From Parundibacterium terreum (GTDB lineage Bacteria > Pseudomonadota > Gammaproteobacteria > Burkholderiales > Burkholderiaceae_D), in assembly GCF_014636315.1 (NCBI RefSeq), contig NZ_BMED01000001.1, positions 620,316 through 684,315 of the forward strand: a DNA stretch of 64,000 nt, read 5' to 3'. How positions within the stretch are numbered: position 1 is the first letter of the stretch; each line of letters opens with the position of its first letter. Of this stretch, positions 27,047 through 35,896 are shown one piece after another. The position numbers and the translations under genes are program-made. The notes beneath the pieces were generated by a model. That model worked only from the letters and a program-made list of their open reading frames with translations. It was not told the origin of the DNA and made no database searches.

Positions 27047-27334
27047 CTACTCGCCGCGATCGAGGAAGCGCTGTGCGGCGCTGGGCACGTCATCTGGACC
27101 AATACTCTTGCCGGACAAGATACGCTCTATCTCCGGCAATAAATGACGCGGAATCAACATCCACTTGGCGTCCAGCGCATCAGCGAAACCTTCCAGCGTG
27201 GATGCCCGCACATCAATTTTCCCTGAAAGGGAATTGGTGGCATTGGATGGCGCCATCGCCACCAGCCTGGCGATTTCCCTGGTGGTTTTACCCAGGGCTT
27301 GCTGCCGGGATTTGATTTGCTGGACAAGATTCAT
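27047..27334 (-). CDS. hipB: HipB-like XRE antitoxin
   Basis: A 95-residue helix-turn-helix protein (HTH about 15-70; the usual XRE residues are weak but TTREIARLVAMAPSNATNSLSG fits). It is the probable antitoxin and autorepressor of the hipA kinase that follows. There is no good ribosome site: the ATG is 2 bp from the first operator copy, so the mRNA may be leaderless or very short-leadered. The promoter lies in the operator array upstream. Confidence 0.87.
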   Translation of the reverse strand: MNLVQQIKSRQQALGKTTREIARLVAMAPSNATNSLSGKIDVRASTLEGFADALDAKWMLIPRHLLPEIERILSGKSIGPDDVPSAAQRFLDRGE

Positions 27335-27336
27335 AG

Positions 27337-27443
27337 TATGCTAAAACATAATAATTCAATATTAATTATGTTTTAGCATATCAATCTGCGAAAGTAAAGT
27401 ATGTTAAAGCATAATTTTAGTCATGAAAGTATGCTTTAGCATA
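27337..27443. promoter_or_regulatory. Array of four HipB operator-like palindromes
   Basis: Four 14-bp copies of TATGYTWWARCATA: 27337-27350, 27367-27380, 27400-27413 and 27430-27443. They are spaced 30, 33 and 30 bp apart (about three helical turns), so they face the same side of DNA. E. coli HipB also binds four operators, of type TATCC-N8-GGATA. Here the half-sites are TATGY and RCATA. Confidence 0.9.
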
Positions 27444-27466
27444 TTATTGCACAATCCGCGATGACG

Positions 27467-28405
27467 CTATCTTGCAGTCGGCCACGGTAACTCGGCAGCG
27501 CGTTTTTCAAAGCGTTGCTGCAGAAATTCCACCAGCAGCCTGACGCGCGGGGCCTGGAAACGATTCTGGTGATACAGGATATTCAGCGGCACGCTGTCCG
27601 CAAAAAAATCATCCAGCACCGTCACTAGGCGGCCTGCCAGCACATCACCACCGACATCCAGCCAGGACTTGCGGGCAAAGCCATATCCTTGCAGCGCCCA
27701 TTTGCGTATCACTTCGCCGTCATTGCTTTGCTGCGTATTGCTCAGGCGAACAGACTTCGTGCCGCCATCCACACCATCTTCTCCACACTCCCGATAGCGC
27801 CACTCGTTGACAGTCCATTGTGCCGTGGTCAGCACCAGTGTGGGTAGCTCGGCCAACTGCTGCGGCGTTGCCGGCATGCCGTAGCGCTCCACACATGCGG
27901 GCGCCGCGCAGATTACGCGCCGGTTGGCAAACAAAGGCCGCGCCACCATGCTGCTGTCGGCAGGCTGGCCGTAGCGTATCGCCAGGTCTATGCCTTCCTG
28001 CACCAGGTTTTGCGTGCCGTCGGTCAGGGTCAGGACAAAACGCACATCGGGGTGCATGCTGCGGAACTGGTGCAGATCGTCCAGCAGCAAATTACGGCCC
28101 AGATCGGATGGCGCAGAGATCGTTACTGTTCCCTGCACCAGGCCTTTACCCTGCTGCAGCGCGTGATCGGCTTCATTCATCAAGTCCAGCACCTGCTGGC
28201 CATACAGGCGATATACTTCGCCCTCCTCGGTCAGCCGCAGATTGCGCGTAGTGCGTTCAAACAGTTTGACTTTCAGCGAAGCTTCCAGCCTCTGTATGCA
28301 GGCGCTGGAGGCTGCAGGCGACAGGCCCTGCTTGCGCCCGGCCGCAGAAAAACTACCAAGCGCCGCGGCATCCACAAACAACCTCATTACACTTAATCTA
28401 TCCAT
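27467..28405 (-). CDS. LysR-family transcriptional regulator
   Basis: A 312-residue LysR regulator: an N-terminal winged HTH (about 1-60, AALGSFSAAGRKQGLSPAASS) and an effector-binding domain to about 300. It belongs to the subgroup with the DNA-contact segment FERTTRNLRLTEEG. It lies 11 bp after the CMD-family gene on the same strand, so it is probably co-transcribed and may regulate it. The effector is unknown. Confidence 0.9.
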   Translation of the reverse strand: MDRLSVMRLFVDAAALGSFSAAGRKQGLSPAASSACIQRLEASLKVKLFERTTRNLRLTEEGEVYRLYGQQVLDLMNEADHALQQGKGLVQGTVTISAPSDLGRNLLLDDLHQFRSMHPDVRFVLTLTDGTQNLVQEGIDLAIRYGQPADSSMVARPLFANRRVICAAPACVERYGMPATPQQLAELPTLVLTTAQWTVNEWRYRECGEDGVDGGTKSVRLSNTQQSNDGEVIRKWALQGYGFARKSWLDVGGDVLAGRLVTVLDDFFADSVPLNILYHQNRFQAPRVRLLVEFLQQRFEKRAAELPWPTAR

Positions 28406-28416
28406 CCGCCAGCGCC

Positions 28417-29037
28417 CTACTCAGGAAAACGCTGCAAGGGCTTGCCGTCCTTGGGCAATGGATATTGCGCCATGTTCAACTGCATTGCCAGCAGCGTGTA
28501 ATAGGCATTGATGCCGGTCAGGTCCACTACGCCATTCTTGCCGAAGCGCTTCTCTGCGCGTGCAAACGTGGCGTCGGAGACGCGCTTGTTCTTATGCAGT
28601 TCCATCGAAAAATCATAGACTATCTCTTCATCGGCAGACATGCCGGCAGGACGGCGGCCATCCGCAATGGCGTCGGCAACTTCCTTCTTGACGCCCATTT
28701 TCAGTGCGATCGGATAATGCACATACCATTCGTAGTCTTGCGTCCACTCACGCGCGGTCACCAGGATGGCGAATTCGCTCAGCGTATTGCCTATCGCCGA
28801 GTGATAGCGCAGATAATCGCCCATCGCCCTTGCCTGGCTCATCATCTGCGGGCTATGCATCAGCGGTTCAAACGGACCGAATACCGGCACCTTGCGCGTT
28901 GCCAGGAATTCCTCGGCAGCTTTCTTTTGTTCATCGGTATATTTTTCCGGCGCAATGGTCGGCAACCGGGTTTGCGCAATTGCAGTCGATGTCATGATAA
29001 GTCCCAGATAAATAGCAGTAAGGATAGTGCGTTTCAT
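28417..29037 (-). CDS. Exported carboxymuconolactone-decarboxylase-family protein
   Basis: A 206-residue protein with a signal peptide (about 1-21, AIA-Q) and an AhpD-like all-helical CMD domain. The AhpD peroxidase CxxC is missing: the equivalent segment reads EWTQDYEWYVHYPIA, keeping E and H but no cysteines. So it is unlikely to be an AhpD-type peroxidase, and a gamma-carboxymuconolactone-decarboxylase-like lyase role is possible. The ribosome site GGAG is 5 nt from the ATG. It leads the pair with the LysR gene. Confidence 0.82.
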   Translation of the reverse strand: MKRTILTAIYLGLIMTSTAIAQTRLPTIAPEKYTDEQKKAAEEFLATRKVPVFGPFEPLMHSPQMMSQARAMGDYLRYHSAIGNTLSEFAILVTAREWTQDYEWYVHYPIALKMGVKKEVADAIADGRRPAGMSADEEIVYDFSMELHKNKRVSDATFARAEKRFGKNGVVDLTGINAYYTLLAMQLNMAQYPLPKDGKPLQRFPE

Positions 29038-29159
29038 AGTGTCTCCGTGGTCTGTTTTGGTTTGTATTATTTCTTGTTTACCCGCAAAAGATCATACAGG
29101 GAAAAAACACGCTGTGCCCGGCATGGCAGCCAGACAGCCGCCACGCCGGAACGCGAAGG

Positions 29160-30257
29160 TCAGGCGCGTTTTTCCCTGGACCTTTGGCGGGCCGCCTTGC
29201 TGATCTTCTTCCACTTGCTGAGTTGGGCACTGCGCTCCAGATGCGTCTGCTGGCTGCGGCGTGCCTCGCGCAGCAGCTTATGGTAGTTCAGCAGGCGGTC
29301 GGCAGGCACGGCTGCTGCGACGGCACAGCCCGGTTCGCCCTGGTGACAGCAATCGCGGAACTGGCAATGCTCAGCCAGCGCCTCGATATCAGTGAAAGTC
29401 GCTGCCAGCGTCTGCTCATCGGCATCTGGCCTCCAGGTGCGCAGACCCGGTGTATCGATGATGCAGGCCCCTCCCTCACACAAGTGCAGCGAGCGTGCAG
29501 TCGTGGTATGCCGCCCCCTGCCATCTCCTTTGCGATTGCCGCCGGTCTGCTGTGAACTGCTTGCCGTCAGCGTATTGGTCAACGTCGATTTGCCAACGCC
29601 GGAAGAACCCAGCACCACCAGCGTCTGCCCTGCTCCCGTCCATGGCGCCAGTTCAACACTCGCTTGCCGGTCCAGCGCATTGACCGCCAGCACCGGTACG
29701 CTGGCTGGCAGGCGCTGCCGCAATTGCGCCAGGCGCGCATCCACATCGATGCCTATATCAGCCTTGCTCATCACGGCAAGCGCCGCAATGCCGCTGGCAT
29801 GCACCAGCGCGATATAGCGCTCCATGCGGCGCAGATTGAAGTCATGATCCAGCCCCATCACCAGCAAGGCAGTATCTATATTGGCCGCCAGCACCTGGCG
29901 CCGGCCGTCATTGGCACGCCGGGCCAACTGGTTCAACGGCGGGAGCAGCCCATTTACCCAAAGCTCGCCAAAGGCATCCGCCCTGATTAAAACCCAATCT
30001 CCGATAGCGAGGTTCTCACCCTGCTCCTGCAGATCAGCCAATAACTTTGGTAATACCCGCACCGTGCATTCCCCGAATCGGGTGTGTGCGATGAAACAAT
30101 CACGCTGCACCTCCACGATACGTACCAGTGTTGTGTTTTCCGCTATGCCAGATATTTCAGATATTTCAGATATATCGGTATTCCTGTTAAAAAAATGATT
30201 GCGAATAGCCTGTGTAAATCCTATCAATTTCAAATGTTCAATATTGATGTCGTTCAT
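29160..30257 (-). CDS. rsgA: Ribosome-maturation GTPase RsgA
   Basis: A 365-residue circularly permuted GTPase acting in late 30S assembly. An N-terminal OB-fold covers about 40-105, G4-like SKAD 164-167, the P-loop GSSGVGKST 217-225, and G3 DTPG 268-271. A C-terminal zinc-binding knuckle (HCQFRDCCHQGEPGCAV) follows, then a basic tail. The N-terminus carries an ISE repeat (residues about 29-37), from a 9-bp tandem DNA repeat. It has no clear ribosome site upstream of the ATG. Confidence 0.93.
   Translation of the reverse strand: MNDINIEHLKLIGFTQAIRNHFFNRNTDISEISEISGIAENTTLVRIVEVQRDCFIAHTRFGECTVRVLPKLLADLQEQGENLAIGDWVLIRADAFGELWVNGLLPPLNQLARRANDGRRQVLAANIDTALLVMGLDHDFNLRRMERYIALVHASGIAALAVMSKADIGIDVDARLAQLRQRLPASVPVLAVNALDRQASVELAPWTGAGQTLVVLGSSGVGKSTLTNTLTASSSQQTGGNRKGDGRGRHTTTARSLHLCEGGACIIDTPGLRTWRPDADEQTLAATFTDIEALAEHCQFRDCCHQGEPGCAVAAAVPADRLLNYHKLLREARRSQQTHLERSAQLSKWKKISKAARQRSREKRA
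30151..30177. repeat. 9-bp tandem repeat in the 5' end of rsgA
   Basis: Two exact copies of GATATTTCA (30151-30168) and a third diverged copy (30169-30177). Being a multiple of three, copy changes would add or remove three residues without a frameshift. Confidence 0.7.
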
Positions 30258-30624
30258 GATGTCGTTTTAATCCCTCAGATCGCCTGCGCGCGCAGGCACA
30301 GCCACCCGGCACTACGCGCGCCGGTGGAACGAGAATGTGGGTGGTCAGCCGCGTGCGAGCGGGAGACTCAGCGCACCTGGATTAAAAGAAATGTATAGCC
30401 GCAGAAAATTTTGAAAAAATTTCGGCTAGAAAAACAGGGGGAGAATCGCGGAATCGTGCTTAGGCAGCAGCCGACAGGAAGGCAATATCAAATGTTCTCA
30501 TGGCTCTCTCCTGTGCAAGGTTGGGAAGGGATACAAGTATTGCAGGACTGGCTGGCCTGGTCAAGCCAGTGTGTGCCGGCACAACACTATGCCGGCACAC
30601 GCCGTCGAGAAGGCAAGCCCGGTT
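30258..30624. other. Intergenic region rsgA / DUF3455 gene
   Basis: 367 bp between two minus-strand genes. It holds the rsgA promoter side and a strong hairpin near the DUF3455 stop. Open frames here lack ribosome sites. Confidence 0.5.
30571..30600 (-). terminator. Hairpin after the DUF3455 lipoprotein gene
   Basis: Perfect 11-bp stem GTGTGCCGGCA/TGCCGGCACAC with an 8-nt loop, 25 bp past the stop of the minus-strand gene. A smaller hairpin (30552-30568) follows. No U-run follows, so termination is uncertain. Confidence 0.4.
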
Positions 30625-31176
30625 TTATTTCGTGGCAGAGTAGAAGTAATAGGTGGCGGTGTAAGGAACCCTCTCTTCAGCCCCCTTGAGCTTGGCCGTG
30701 CATTCAGCCGCCGGTGCCTTGCCGGCAGTCGTGTACAGGCGCTGTATGCTTTGCGTGGGGCCGAAGATGCCCTTGCCGCTCACCGTTTTGGCACTCAGCA
30801 GCAGCCAGGGAATCGCAGCGGCATCCGGGCCGTTATCCTTGCCCTTGACTTCGCCGACCACCTTGCTGCCGTCATTGGATTCCCAGGTAGGCCCCTCGTA
30901 GTGCTTGCCGACTTTATTACCGGCACCATCCAGCAAGGTTGCCTCAGGCGCCTTGAACACCCACTCAAACTTCTGTGCATCATCCTTATTTTGCCGGCAT
31001 TCATAAATCTGTATGCCTGTCGCGCGGAAGGCTTGCGACAACACCTGGCCGGAGGGCACTTTAAGTGCATCCGGTACTACGGGCGTTTTGTCCAGGGGCA
31101 TGGGGGACGATGCGCAGCCTGCAAGAAAAACGGTCAGCGCAAGCGCAGACGTACTACCTAGTATGAGTTTCATCAT
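30625..31176 (-). CDS. DUF3455 lipoprotein
   Basis: A 183-residue predicted lipoprotein: signal peptide with lipobox LAGC (cysteine at about 21), then a DUF3455 domain (VLSQAFRATGIQIYECRQN..., FEWVFKAPEATLLD...GKHYEGPTWE, SIQRLYTTAGKAP). The function of the domain is unknown; members are secreted or periplasmic. It has a GAGG ribosome site. It is divergent from the flagellin gene. Confidence 0.87.
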   Translation of the reverse strand: MMKLILGSTSALALTVFLAGCASSPMPLDKTPVVPDALKVPSGQVLSQAFRATGIQIYECRQNKDDAQKFEWVFKAPEATLLDGAGNKVGKHYEGPTWESNDGSKVVGEVKGKDNGPDAAAIPWLLLSAKTVSGKGIFGPTQSIQRLYTTAGKAPAAECTAKLKGAEERVPYTATYYFYSATK

Positions 31177-31283
31177 GATCTACCTCTTTCTTTGTTGGAG
31201 ATATTCAGGCGTTCAAGTTTTGACACTGCACCACAACAATAGCACAATTGCAACTTCAGCATGCGCCTTGCTTTTCCGACCCC

Positions 31284-31311
31284 TAAAGAGTTGGCCCCAT
31301 ATTGCCGTTAA
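31284..31311 (+). promoter_or_regulatory. Sigma-28 (FliA)-type promoter for fliC
   Basis: TAAAGAGT (31284-31291) and GCCGTTAA (31304-31311), with 16 nt between TAAA and GCCG; the classic flagellar pattern is TAAA-N15-GCCGATAA. It lies 66 bp before the flagellin start. Confidence 0.65.
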
Positions 31312-31377
31312 GCTATAAGAGCAACGATCCTCACGCTGCGCTCCGGCTTGAGGATGAGCAAACCATGAAGGCGCAGG

Positions 31378-32844
31378 ATGCTACAAATCAATACGAACAT
31401 TGCATCCCTGACCACCCAGCGCTACCTGACCAGAGCACAGGCTGGCATGGAAACGGATGTGCAGCGCATTTCTTCAGGCCTGAGGATTAATAGCGCACGA
31501 GACGATGCCGCCGGCCTTGCCATCAGCGATCGCATGACTGCGCAAATTCGCGGCCAGACCCAGGCTTTGCGCAATGCCAATGACGGCATATCGCTGCTGC
31601 AGACAGCACAAGGTACCCTGGACAAGATTACCGATAATTTTCAGCGCATGCGCACGCTGGCGGTACAGGCTGCCAACGGCAGCAATTCACGGTCGGACAG
31701 GGATGCCATACAGTCCGAAGTGGATCAACTGGTTGCAGCCAACCAACAAATGGCGAACCAGGCTGAATTCAACGGCAACAAATTGCTGGATGGCTCCTTC
31801 ACCGGCCAGAAATTGCAGATAGGCCCCAACTACGGCCAGACCCTGGCTGTGAATATTCCTGAGCTATTTGCCAAGCCGCTGACGAAGATCACGCTGGTCA
31901 ATACGCCACTCGCGCAGGCTAGCGCCATCGGCAATGCAAGCTCTGCAATTGCCGCGGGCAATCTCAGCATCAATGGAATATCGGTCGGCGCATCAACCGC
32001 GGGTGCGCAAGCCGGCCAGAGTAATTCCAGCGCCTGGGCTATTGCGCAGGCTATTACAGCTGCGAATATCCCCACGGTGACGGCGACAGCAGATACCGCC
32101 ATTTCAGGAAATGTCAGCTCCAATGGCGTTATTGCGGCAGGCGCGCTTTCCATCAACGGCGTAGCCTTGGGCGCAATCAGCGGTGCCAGCGGGCATGCGC
32201 TGGCGCTTAGTGCCGCCGCCGCAATCAGTGCTGCACTGGGCGCGAGCGGTGTTGATGCTGTAGCCACGGCGGGCAGTACGATCAACCTGGATGCCGCCGA
32301 CGGCCGCGATATCGTCATCTCCGAAACAGTGCCGGGATCCGCCGCCAAACTGGGATTGTCAACTGGCACTTTCCACGGCCAGATCACAGTCAGCAATACC
32401 CCGTCACCGACCCGGCCCAGCCTTACCATAGGCGGACTGAGCCCGGGCAATGCCGGCTTCACACCGGGTGTCGTGGCGGCAACCGATACCGGCCAGTTTG
32501 TGCTGGCCCCGCAGGCCGCCGGTTTTGGCGGAGAACCCGCTGTGGATGTCACGACCATCAGTGCCGCAAGCGCTGCACTCAGCTACATCGATGGAAAACT
32601 GGCCCGTTTTGATGATATTCGCGCTGACCTGGGCGCCCTGGAGAACCGCTTGGGCAGCGTCCAGGCAAACCTGTCTGCTTCCTCGCTTAACTTGTCGGCC
32701 GCCCGCTCCCGCATCCAGGACACCGATTTTGCGTCGGCAACGGCCTCACTCACACGCAATCAAATCCTGCAGCAAGCAGGAACCGCAATGCTGGCCCAAG
32801 CCAATATTGCGGGCCAGGCCGCGCTTCGCCTGCTCAGCGCCTGA
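31378..32844 (+). CDS. fliC: Flagellin
   Basis: A 488-residue filament subunit. The N-terminal D0/D1 helices (about 1-140, INTNIASLTTQRYL, ARDDAAGLAISDRM) and C-terminal helices (about 418-488, IQDTDFASATASLTRNQILQQAG) are well conserved. The middle is variable and carries two imperfect Flagellin_IN-type repeats (LSINGISVGA and LSINGVALGA). The ribosome site AAGG is 6 nt upstream. No hook, cap or export genes are next to it, so it is a stand-alone flagellin gene. Confidence 0.95.
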   Translation: MLQINTNIASLTTQRYLTRAQAGMETDVQRISSGLRINSARDDAAGLAISDRMTAQIRGQTQALRNANDGISLLQTAQGTLDKITDNFQRMRTLAVQAANGSNSRSDRDAIQSEVDQLVAANQQMANQAEFNGNKLLDGSFTGQKLQIGPNYGQTLAVNIPELFAKPLTKITLVNTPLAQASAIGNASSAIAAGNLSINGISVGASTAGAQAGQSNSSAWAIAQAITAANIPTVTATADTAISGNVSSNGVIAAGALSINGVALGAISGASGHALALSAAAAISAALGASGVDAVATAGSTINLDAADGRDIVISETVPGSAAKLGLSTGTFHGQITVSNTPSPTRPSLTIGGLSPGNAGFTPGVVAATDTGQFVLAPQAAGFGGEPAVDVTTISAASAALSYIDGKLARFDDIRADLGALENRLGSVQANLSASSLNLSAARSRIQDTDFASATASLTRNQILQQAGTAMLAQANIAGQAALRLLSA

Positions 32845-33008
32845 TGCACCTGTTGTAACCTGCACTCAATACACCTTTCTTTACATTTCTATTTGAATAC
32901 CGCCAACTCCGACAGTGCATCCATGCAATACACGATGGTAGAATCCTGCACTCAGTTGCATATCCTTAGCATCGCCTTTGCATCGATTATTTATCTACTA
33001 CGGCCCCG

Positions 33009-33467
33009 GTGAAAAAAGTCATTTCCATAACAATGCTGTTTGTCGCTTCTCTAGCCGGTGCAGCCACTTCGGCTGATACCGACAATTTCAGCGGCACCTA
33101 CCAGCTTCGCCCCAGCAAGCAAGATCCGCCAATACAGCTGGTATTGCGAAAAAAAGACCAGCAATATGCGTTGCGTGTCATCGCCGGCACAAATGCGGGC
33201 CCTAACGTCGCCAATGTAGAGAGCAAATTCACGCTGGTGACCGATGCCACCTTGCGCAAGGCGATGGATGCATTACTACCGGGAAGCAAGCCATCGGCGG
33301 GGATACAATGCGGCGGCGTAGGCTTAGGCCTGTTTTGCTATATCAAACCGGGAACCATGCTGGAGGGCAGCAAGTTCGTCGCCAGGACAGGTTATTTCAT
33401 GCTGGTAGAAGATCTGGGCCCCATAGAAGCCACCAAGCTTTCCGCAACAGACAGCGCCCGCCAGTAG
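33009..33467 (+). CDS. Small secreted protein of unknown function
   Basis: A 152-residue protein with a signal peptide (about 1-20), starting at GTG. The mature part looks beta-rich (NFSGTYQLRPSKQDPP, IQLVLRKKDQQYALRVI) with a GGVGLGLFCY segment; it may be lipocalin-like, but I do not recognise a family. Codon use matches its neighbours. It lies between fliC and another secreted unknown, on the same strand. Confidence 0.6.
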   Translation: MKKVISITMLFVASLAGAATSADTDNFSGTYQLRPSKQDPPIQLVLRKKDQQYALRVIAGTNAGPNVANVESKFTLVTDATLRKAMDALLPGSKPSAGIQCGGVGLGLFCYIKPGTMLEGSKFVARTGYFMLVEDLGPIEATKLSATDSARQ

Positions 33468-33606
33468 ACCATCGCATACGCGCCACAAGCTTAATTGGCG
33501 CCTAAAAAATCTTACGCCCGGTTACAAAGCTCAAACATCTGTACAGCAATTGCGCGCCTTTTTCCATACTAGAATGGGCTCTCCCATTTCAGCGCAATTG
33601 ATACAG

Positions 33607-34314
33607 ATGAAAAACTCTTCCCTGCCCCTACTCTCTATTGCCCGCTTTGCCGGCCTGATGCTTGCAGCCTGCCTGGTGATTGCGCCGGCAGCTCATGCTC
33701 AAAGCGTGCCCTCGCCCAAACCCGCCGCCGAGGATACCTGGTCCTATAACACGATAGACTTGTGGTCTTCCCGGGAACTGGGGCAAATGACACTCAAAAC
33801 CATAGGCGTGGACGATGACTACATTCGCCTTTTCATCGAGAGCAAGGCCAATACCGGCAATGGCGAGCTGATGATGCCCAAGGCATTTGAAACTACCGGC
33901 CGTGCCGACATGAATAGTGTGACGATGTTCCGTGGCGAGCGCGAAGAAAAGATCATGTATAAATGGCCGCTGGAGCCAGGCAAAAAATGGACTTTCCAGA
34001 TCCGCCAGGAAGTCCCTGTCAATAATACGGAACCGGATAGCGAGTCACAAGTGCTGACCAATCAGTTTGAGGCGGAGGTAAAAGGCTGGGAAACGATAGA
34101 CACGCCCGCTGGAAAATTCAAGGCCATCAAGACAGTCTACAAAAACAAATGGTCGCTGGAACACAATCCGGCGAATGGCCTGGTGGTGATCACCAGCTGG
34201 TATAGCCCGCAGGTAAAGCGCGAAGTGCAGTCCATTTCAGAAACCTTCACCCCTGAAGGCATGCCCGAAGCGCGGACCCGCCAGCAGCTACTCAGCTACC
34301 AGGTCAGCAAGTAA
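33607..34314 (+). CDS. Secreted protein of unknown function
   Basis: A 235-residue protein with a signal peptide (about 1-30, AHA). The mature part, about 205 residues, is beta-rich with paired segments such as WPLEPGKKWTFQIRQE and GWETIDTPAGKFKAIK, resembling the pattern of outer-membrane-associated lipoprotein-like folds. No family is recognised. The start at 33607 is chosen because the signal peptide begins there; a frame extends 19 codons further up. It is convergent with the PLP cluster. Confidence 0.65.
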   Translation: MKNSSLPLLSIARFAGLMLAACLVIAPAAHAQSVPSPKPAAEDTWSYNTIDLWSSRELGQMTLKTIGVDDDYIRLFIESKANTGNGELMMPKAFETTGRADMNSVTMFRGEREEKIMYKWPLEPGKKWTFQIRQEVPVNNTEPDSESQVLTNQFEAEVKGWETIDTPAGKFKAIKTVYKNKWSLEHNPANGLVVITSWYSPQVKREVQSISETFTPEGMPEARTRQQLLSYQVSK

Positions 34315-34357
34315 AAGTATTTAGGGAGGTCGCTGCAATCGCTGAAATCGTAAAAAA

Positions 34358-35884
34358 TCAGATCATTGCAACGATTTCATCCAGACACAGCATTGCCTGC
34401 TCGATCACTGCGTCGCCACCATCGCCGTGCATATCGCCCACTGCCTGCGCCACCAGCCGGGCGCTGATACACAGGCGCAAGGCGGTAACCGGCACACCTC
34501 CGCGCTCGCCGCACTCCACAGGCTGCCCCAGTTGAAACAGATAGGGGCTGATGTGCGGATACTGCGGATCTTGCAAACGCTCATACACTTGCCTGGTCTG
34601 CGCGCGGCTTAAAGCTTGCCGGTCGCTACCATGGGCGCCCTTGCCCGGCTTGTAGATGACAAAGGCCATGATGCCGGGAATTTCATCCCAGCCGGCGATA
34701 TGCCCTAGCGCCTGCCTATCCAGCGCGGTGCTATCGAGCACCTCGAAACAGTCATCCTCATTCAGGCGCTGCAATACCCGCGCAGAAAAACGCTGCATGA
34801 AATAACGGGCCCTGGCCTCGGGTATCGCATAAAAGGCCCGCAGTTCATGCAAGGCGACTTCCCAGCGCAGCAGCAAACCAAAATTAAAATCCGGCTCCAG
34901 CGAATGCGCTGCCAGATAGTATTCCGGCCAATCATCCCTTATCGAGTAATTGTGGATTGCCGCTGTCAGGTCTTTTCCATGCAATAGCTGGCGCATGGCA
35001 TCAGGCAATAGCAAAGCGCCCGAAAACGAAGGCCCGGAGGCAAACTTTGATCCGGTGATCGCCACCATGAAGCCTTGCTCCAGGTAGGCACGTAAACTTG
35101 AATGCGTGATCCGCCATTGGCAGGCATCCACCAGCACATGCAGCCGCCTCCGATATTGATGCTGCAACTGGATGGCACATTGCGGGCTGGGTGCGATACA
35201 GCCGGTCTTGGAGACATCCGTTACCACCAGTAACACATGCTGTCCGGCGCTTATCGCTGCCTGCGCCTGCCCGCTGACGTCTGCATCGATGTCGGCAAGG
35301 TCGCGGGCAGCCCCCTGTGCGTTACGCAGCGCTACGTGGCTGACGCCAGCGATGGCATGAGCAGCAATGGGTTCACCCTTGCCCGCATTGAGGCTGGACG
35401 CTGTCGCCGCACTGAAATGACGACCGCCCAGCGCATGCGGCACACCACTGCCGCTTTCCTCTGCACATACCATAATGATGTGCAAGGGAGCATCGGACAA
35501 GGTCGAAGCCAGTTGTGCGGCAATCAGATGAATGTCGGTGCCGGAGGCGGCAAATATCAGGTCGGTGGCAGTTCCGCTCAGCCCGCACAGATCCAGCACG
35601 GCCCTGCGCATGCGCCGCATTTCACGCCGATAGACCTCTACCGGTGAAAAATGCCGCAGCTCGCCCGCGATGCGAGCGCGCAGGCGCTCGGCCGCCGCAA
35701 AGCCTTCTGCGGAAATGCCGGATGCGGTACAGGAGCCGAAACCCACCAGGCCATTGGTATAGGTGGCGCGGCAGCCATATTTATTTTTTTGATGAAAAGT
35801 GTCCAGCGCAATGCGCTCATCGCCACCCGATACCAGCAAGGCTGCGGTATCCGGCAACACATAGGCGGGAACGCTGACTATCAT
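34358..35884 (-). CDS. PLP-dependent fold-type I enzyme of unknown reaction
   Basis: A 508-residue protein with aminotransferase class V-like features: phosphate-binding SGTDIH near 114, D253 in VLVDACQWR (pyridine nitrogen contact), and the Schiff-base lysine K280 in TGSKFASGPSFSGA. It is longer than cysteine desulfurases (about 400). The exact reaction is not known. It lies 12 bp after the ATP-grasp gene and is the last of a three-gene unit with that gene and a PLP decarboxylase. This suggests it makes or modifies an amine or amino acid used by the ligase. Confidence 0.75.
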   Translation of the reverse strand: MIVSVPAYVLPDTAALLVSGGDERIALDTFHQKNKYGCRATYTNGLVGFGSCTASGISAEGFAAAERLRARIAGELRHFSPVEVYRREMRRMRRAVLDLCGLSGTATDLIFAASGTDIHLIAAQLASTLSDAPLHIIMVCAEESGSGVPHALGGRHFSAATASSLNAGKGEPIAAHAIAGVSHVALRNAQGAARDLADIDADVSGQAQAAISAGQHVLLVVTDVSKTGCIAPSPQCAIQLQHQYRRRLHVLVDACQWRITHSSLRAYLEQGFMVAITGSKFASGPSFSGALLLPDAMRQLLHGKDLTAAIHNYSIRDDWPEYYLAAHSLEPDFNFGLLLRWEVALHELRAFYAIPEARARYFMQRFSARVLQRLNEDDCFEVLDSTALDRQALGHIAGWDEIPGIMAFVIYKPGKGAHGSDRQALSRAQTRQVYERLQDPQYPHISPYLFQLGQPVECGERGGVPVTALRLCISARLVAQAVGDMHGDGGDAVIEQAMLCLDEIVAMI

Positions 35885-35896
35885 CTATGCCCCTCT

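Noticed and set aside
27337..27443. CRISPR-like array near hipB
   Set aside because: The repeats are 14-bp palindromes with 16-19 bp spacers and no cas genes; they fit repressor operators.
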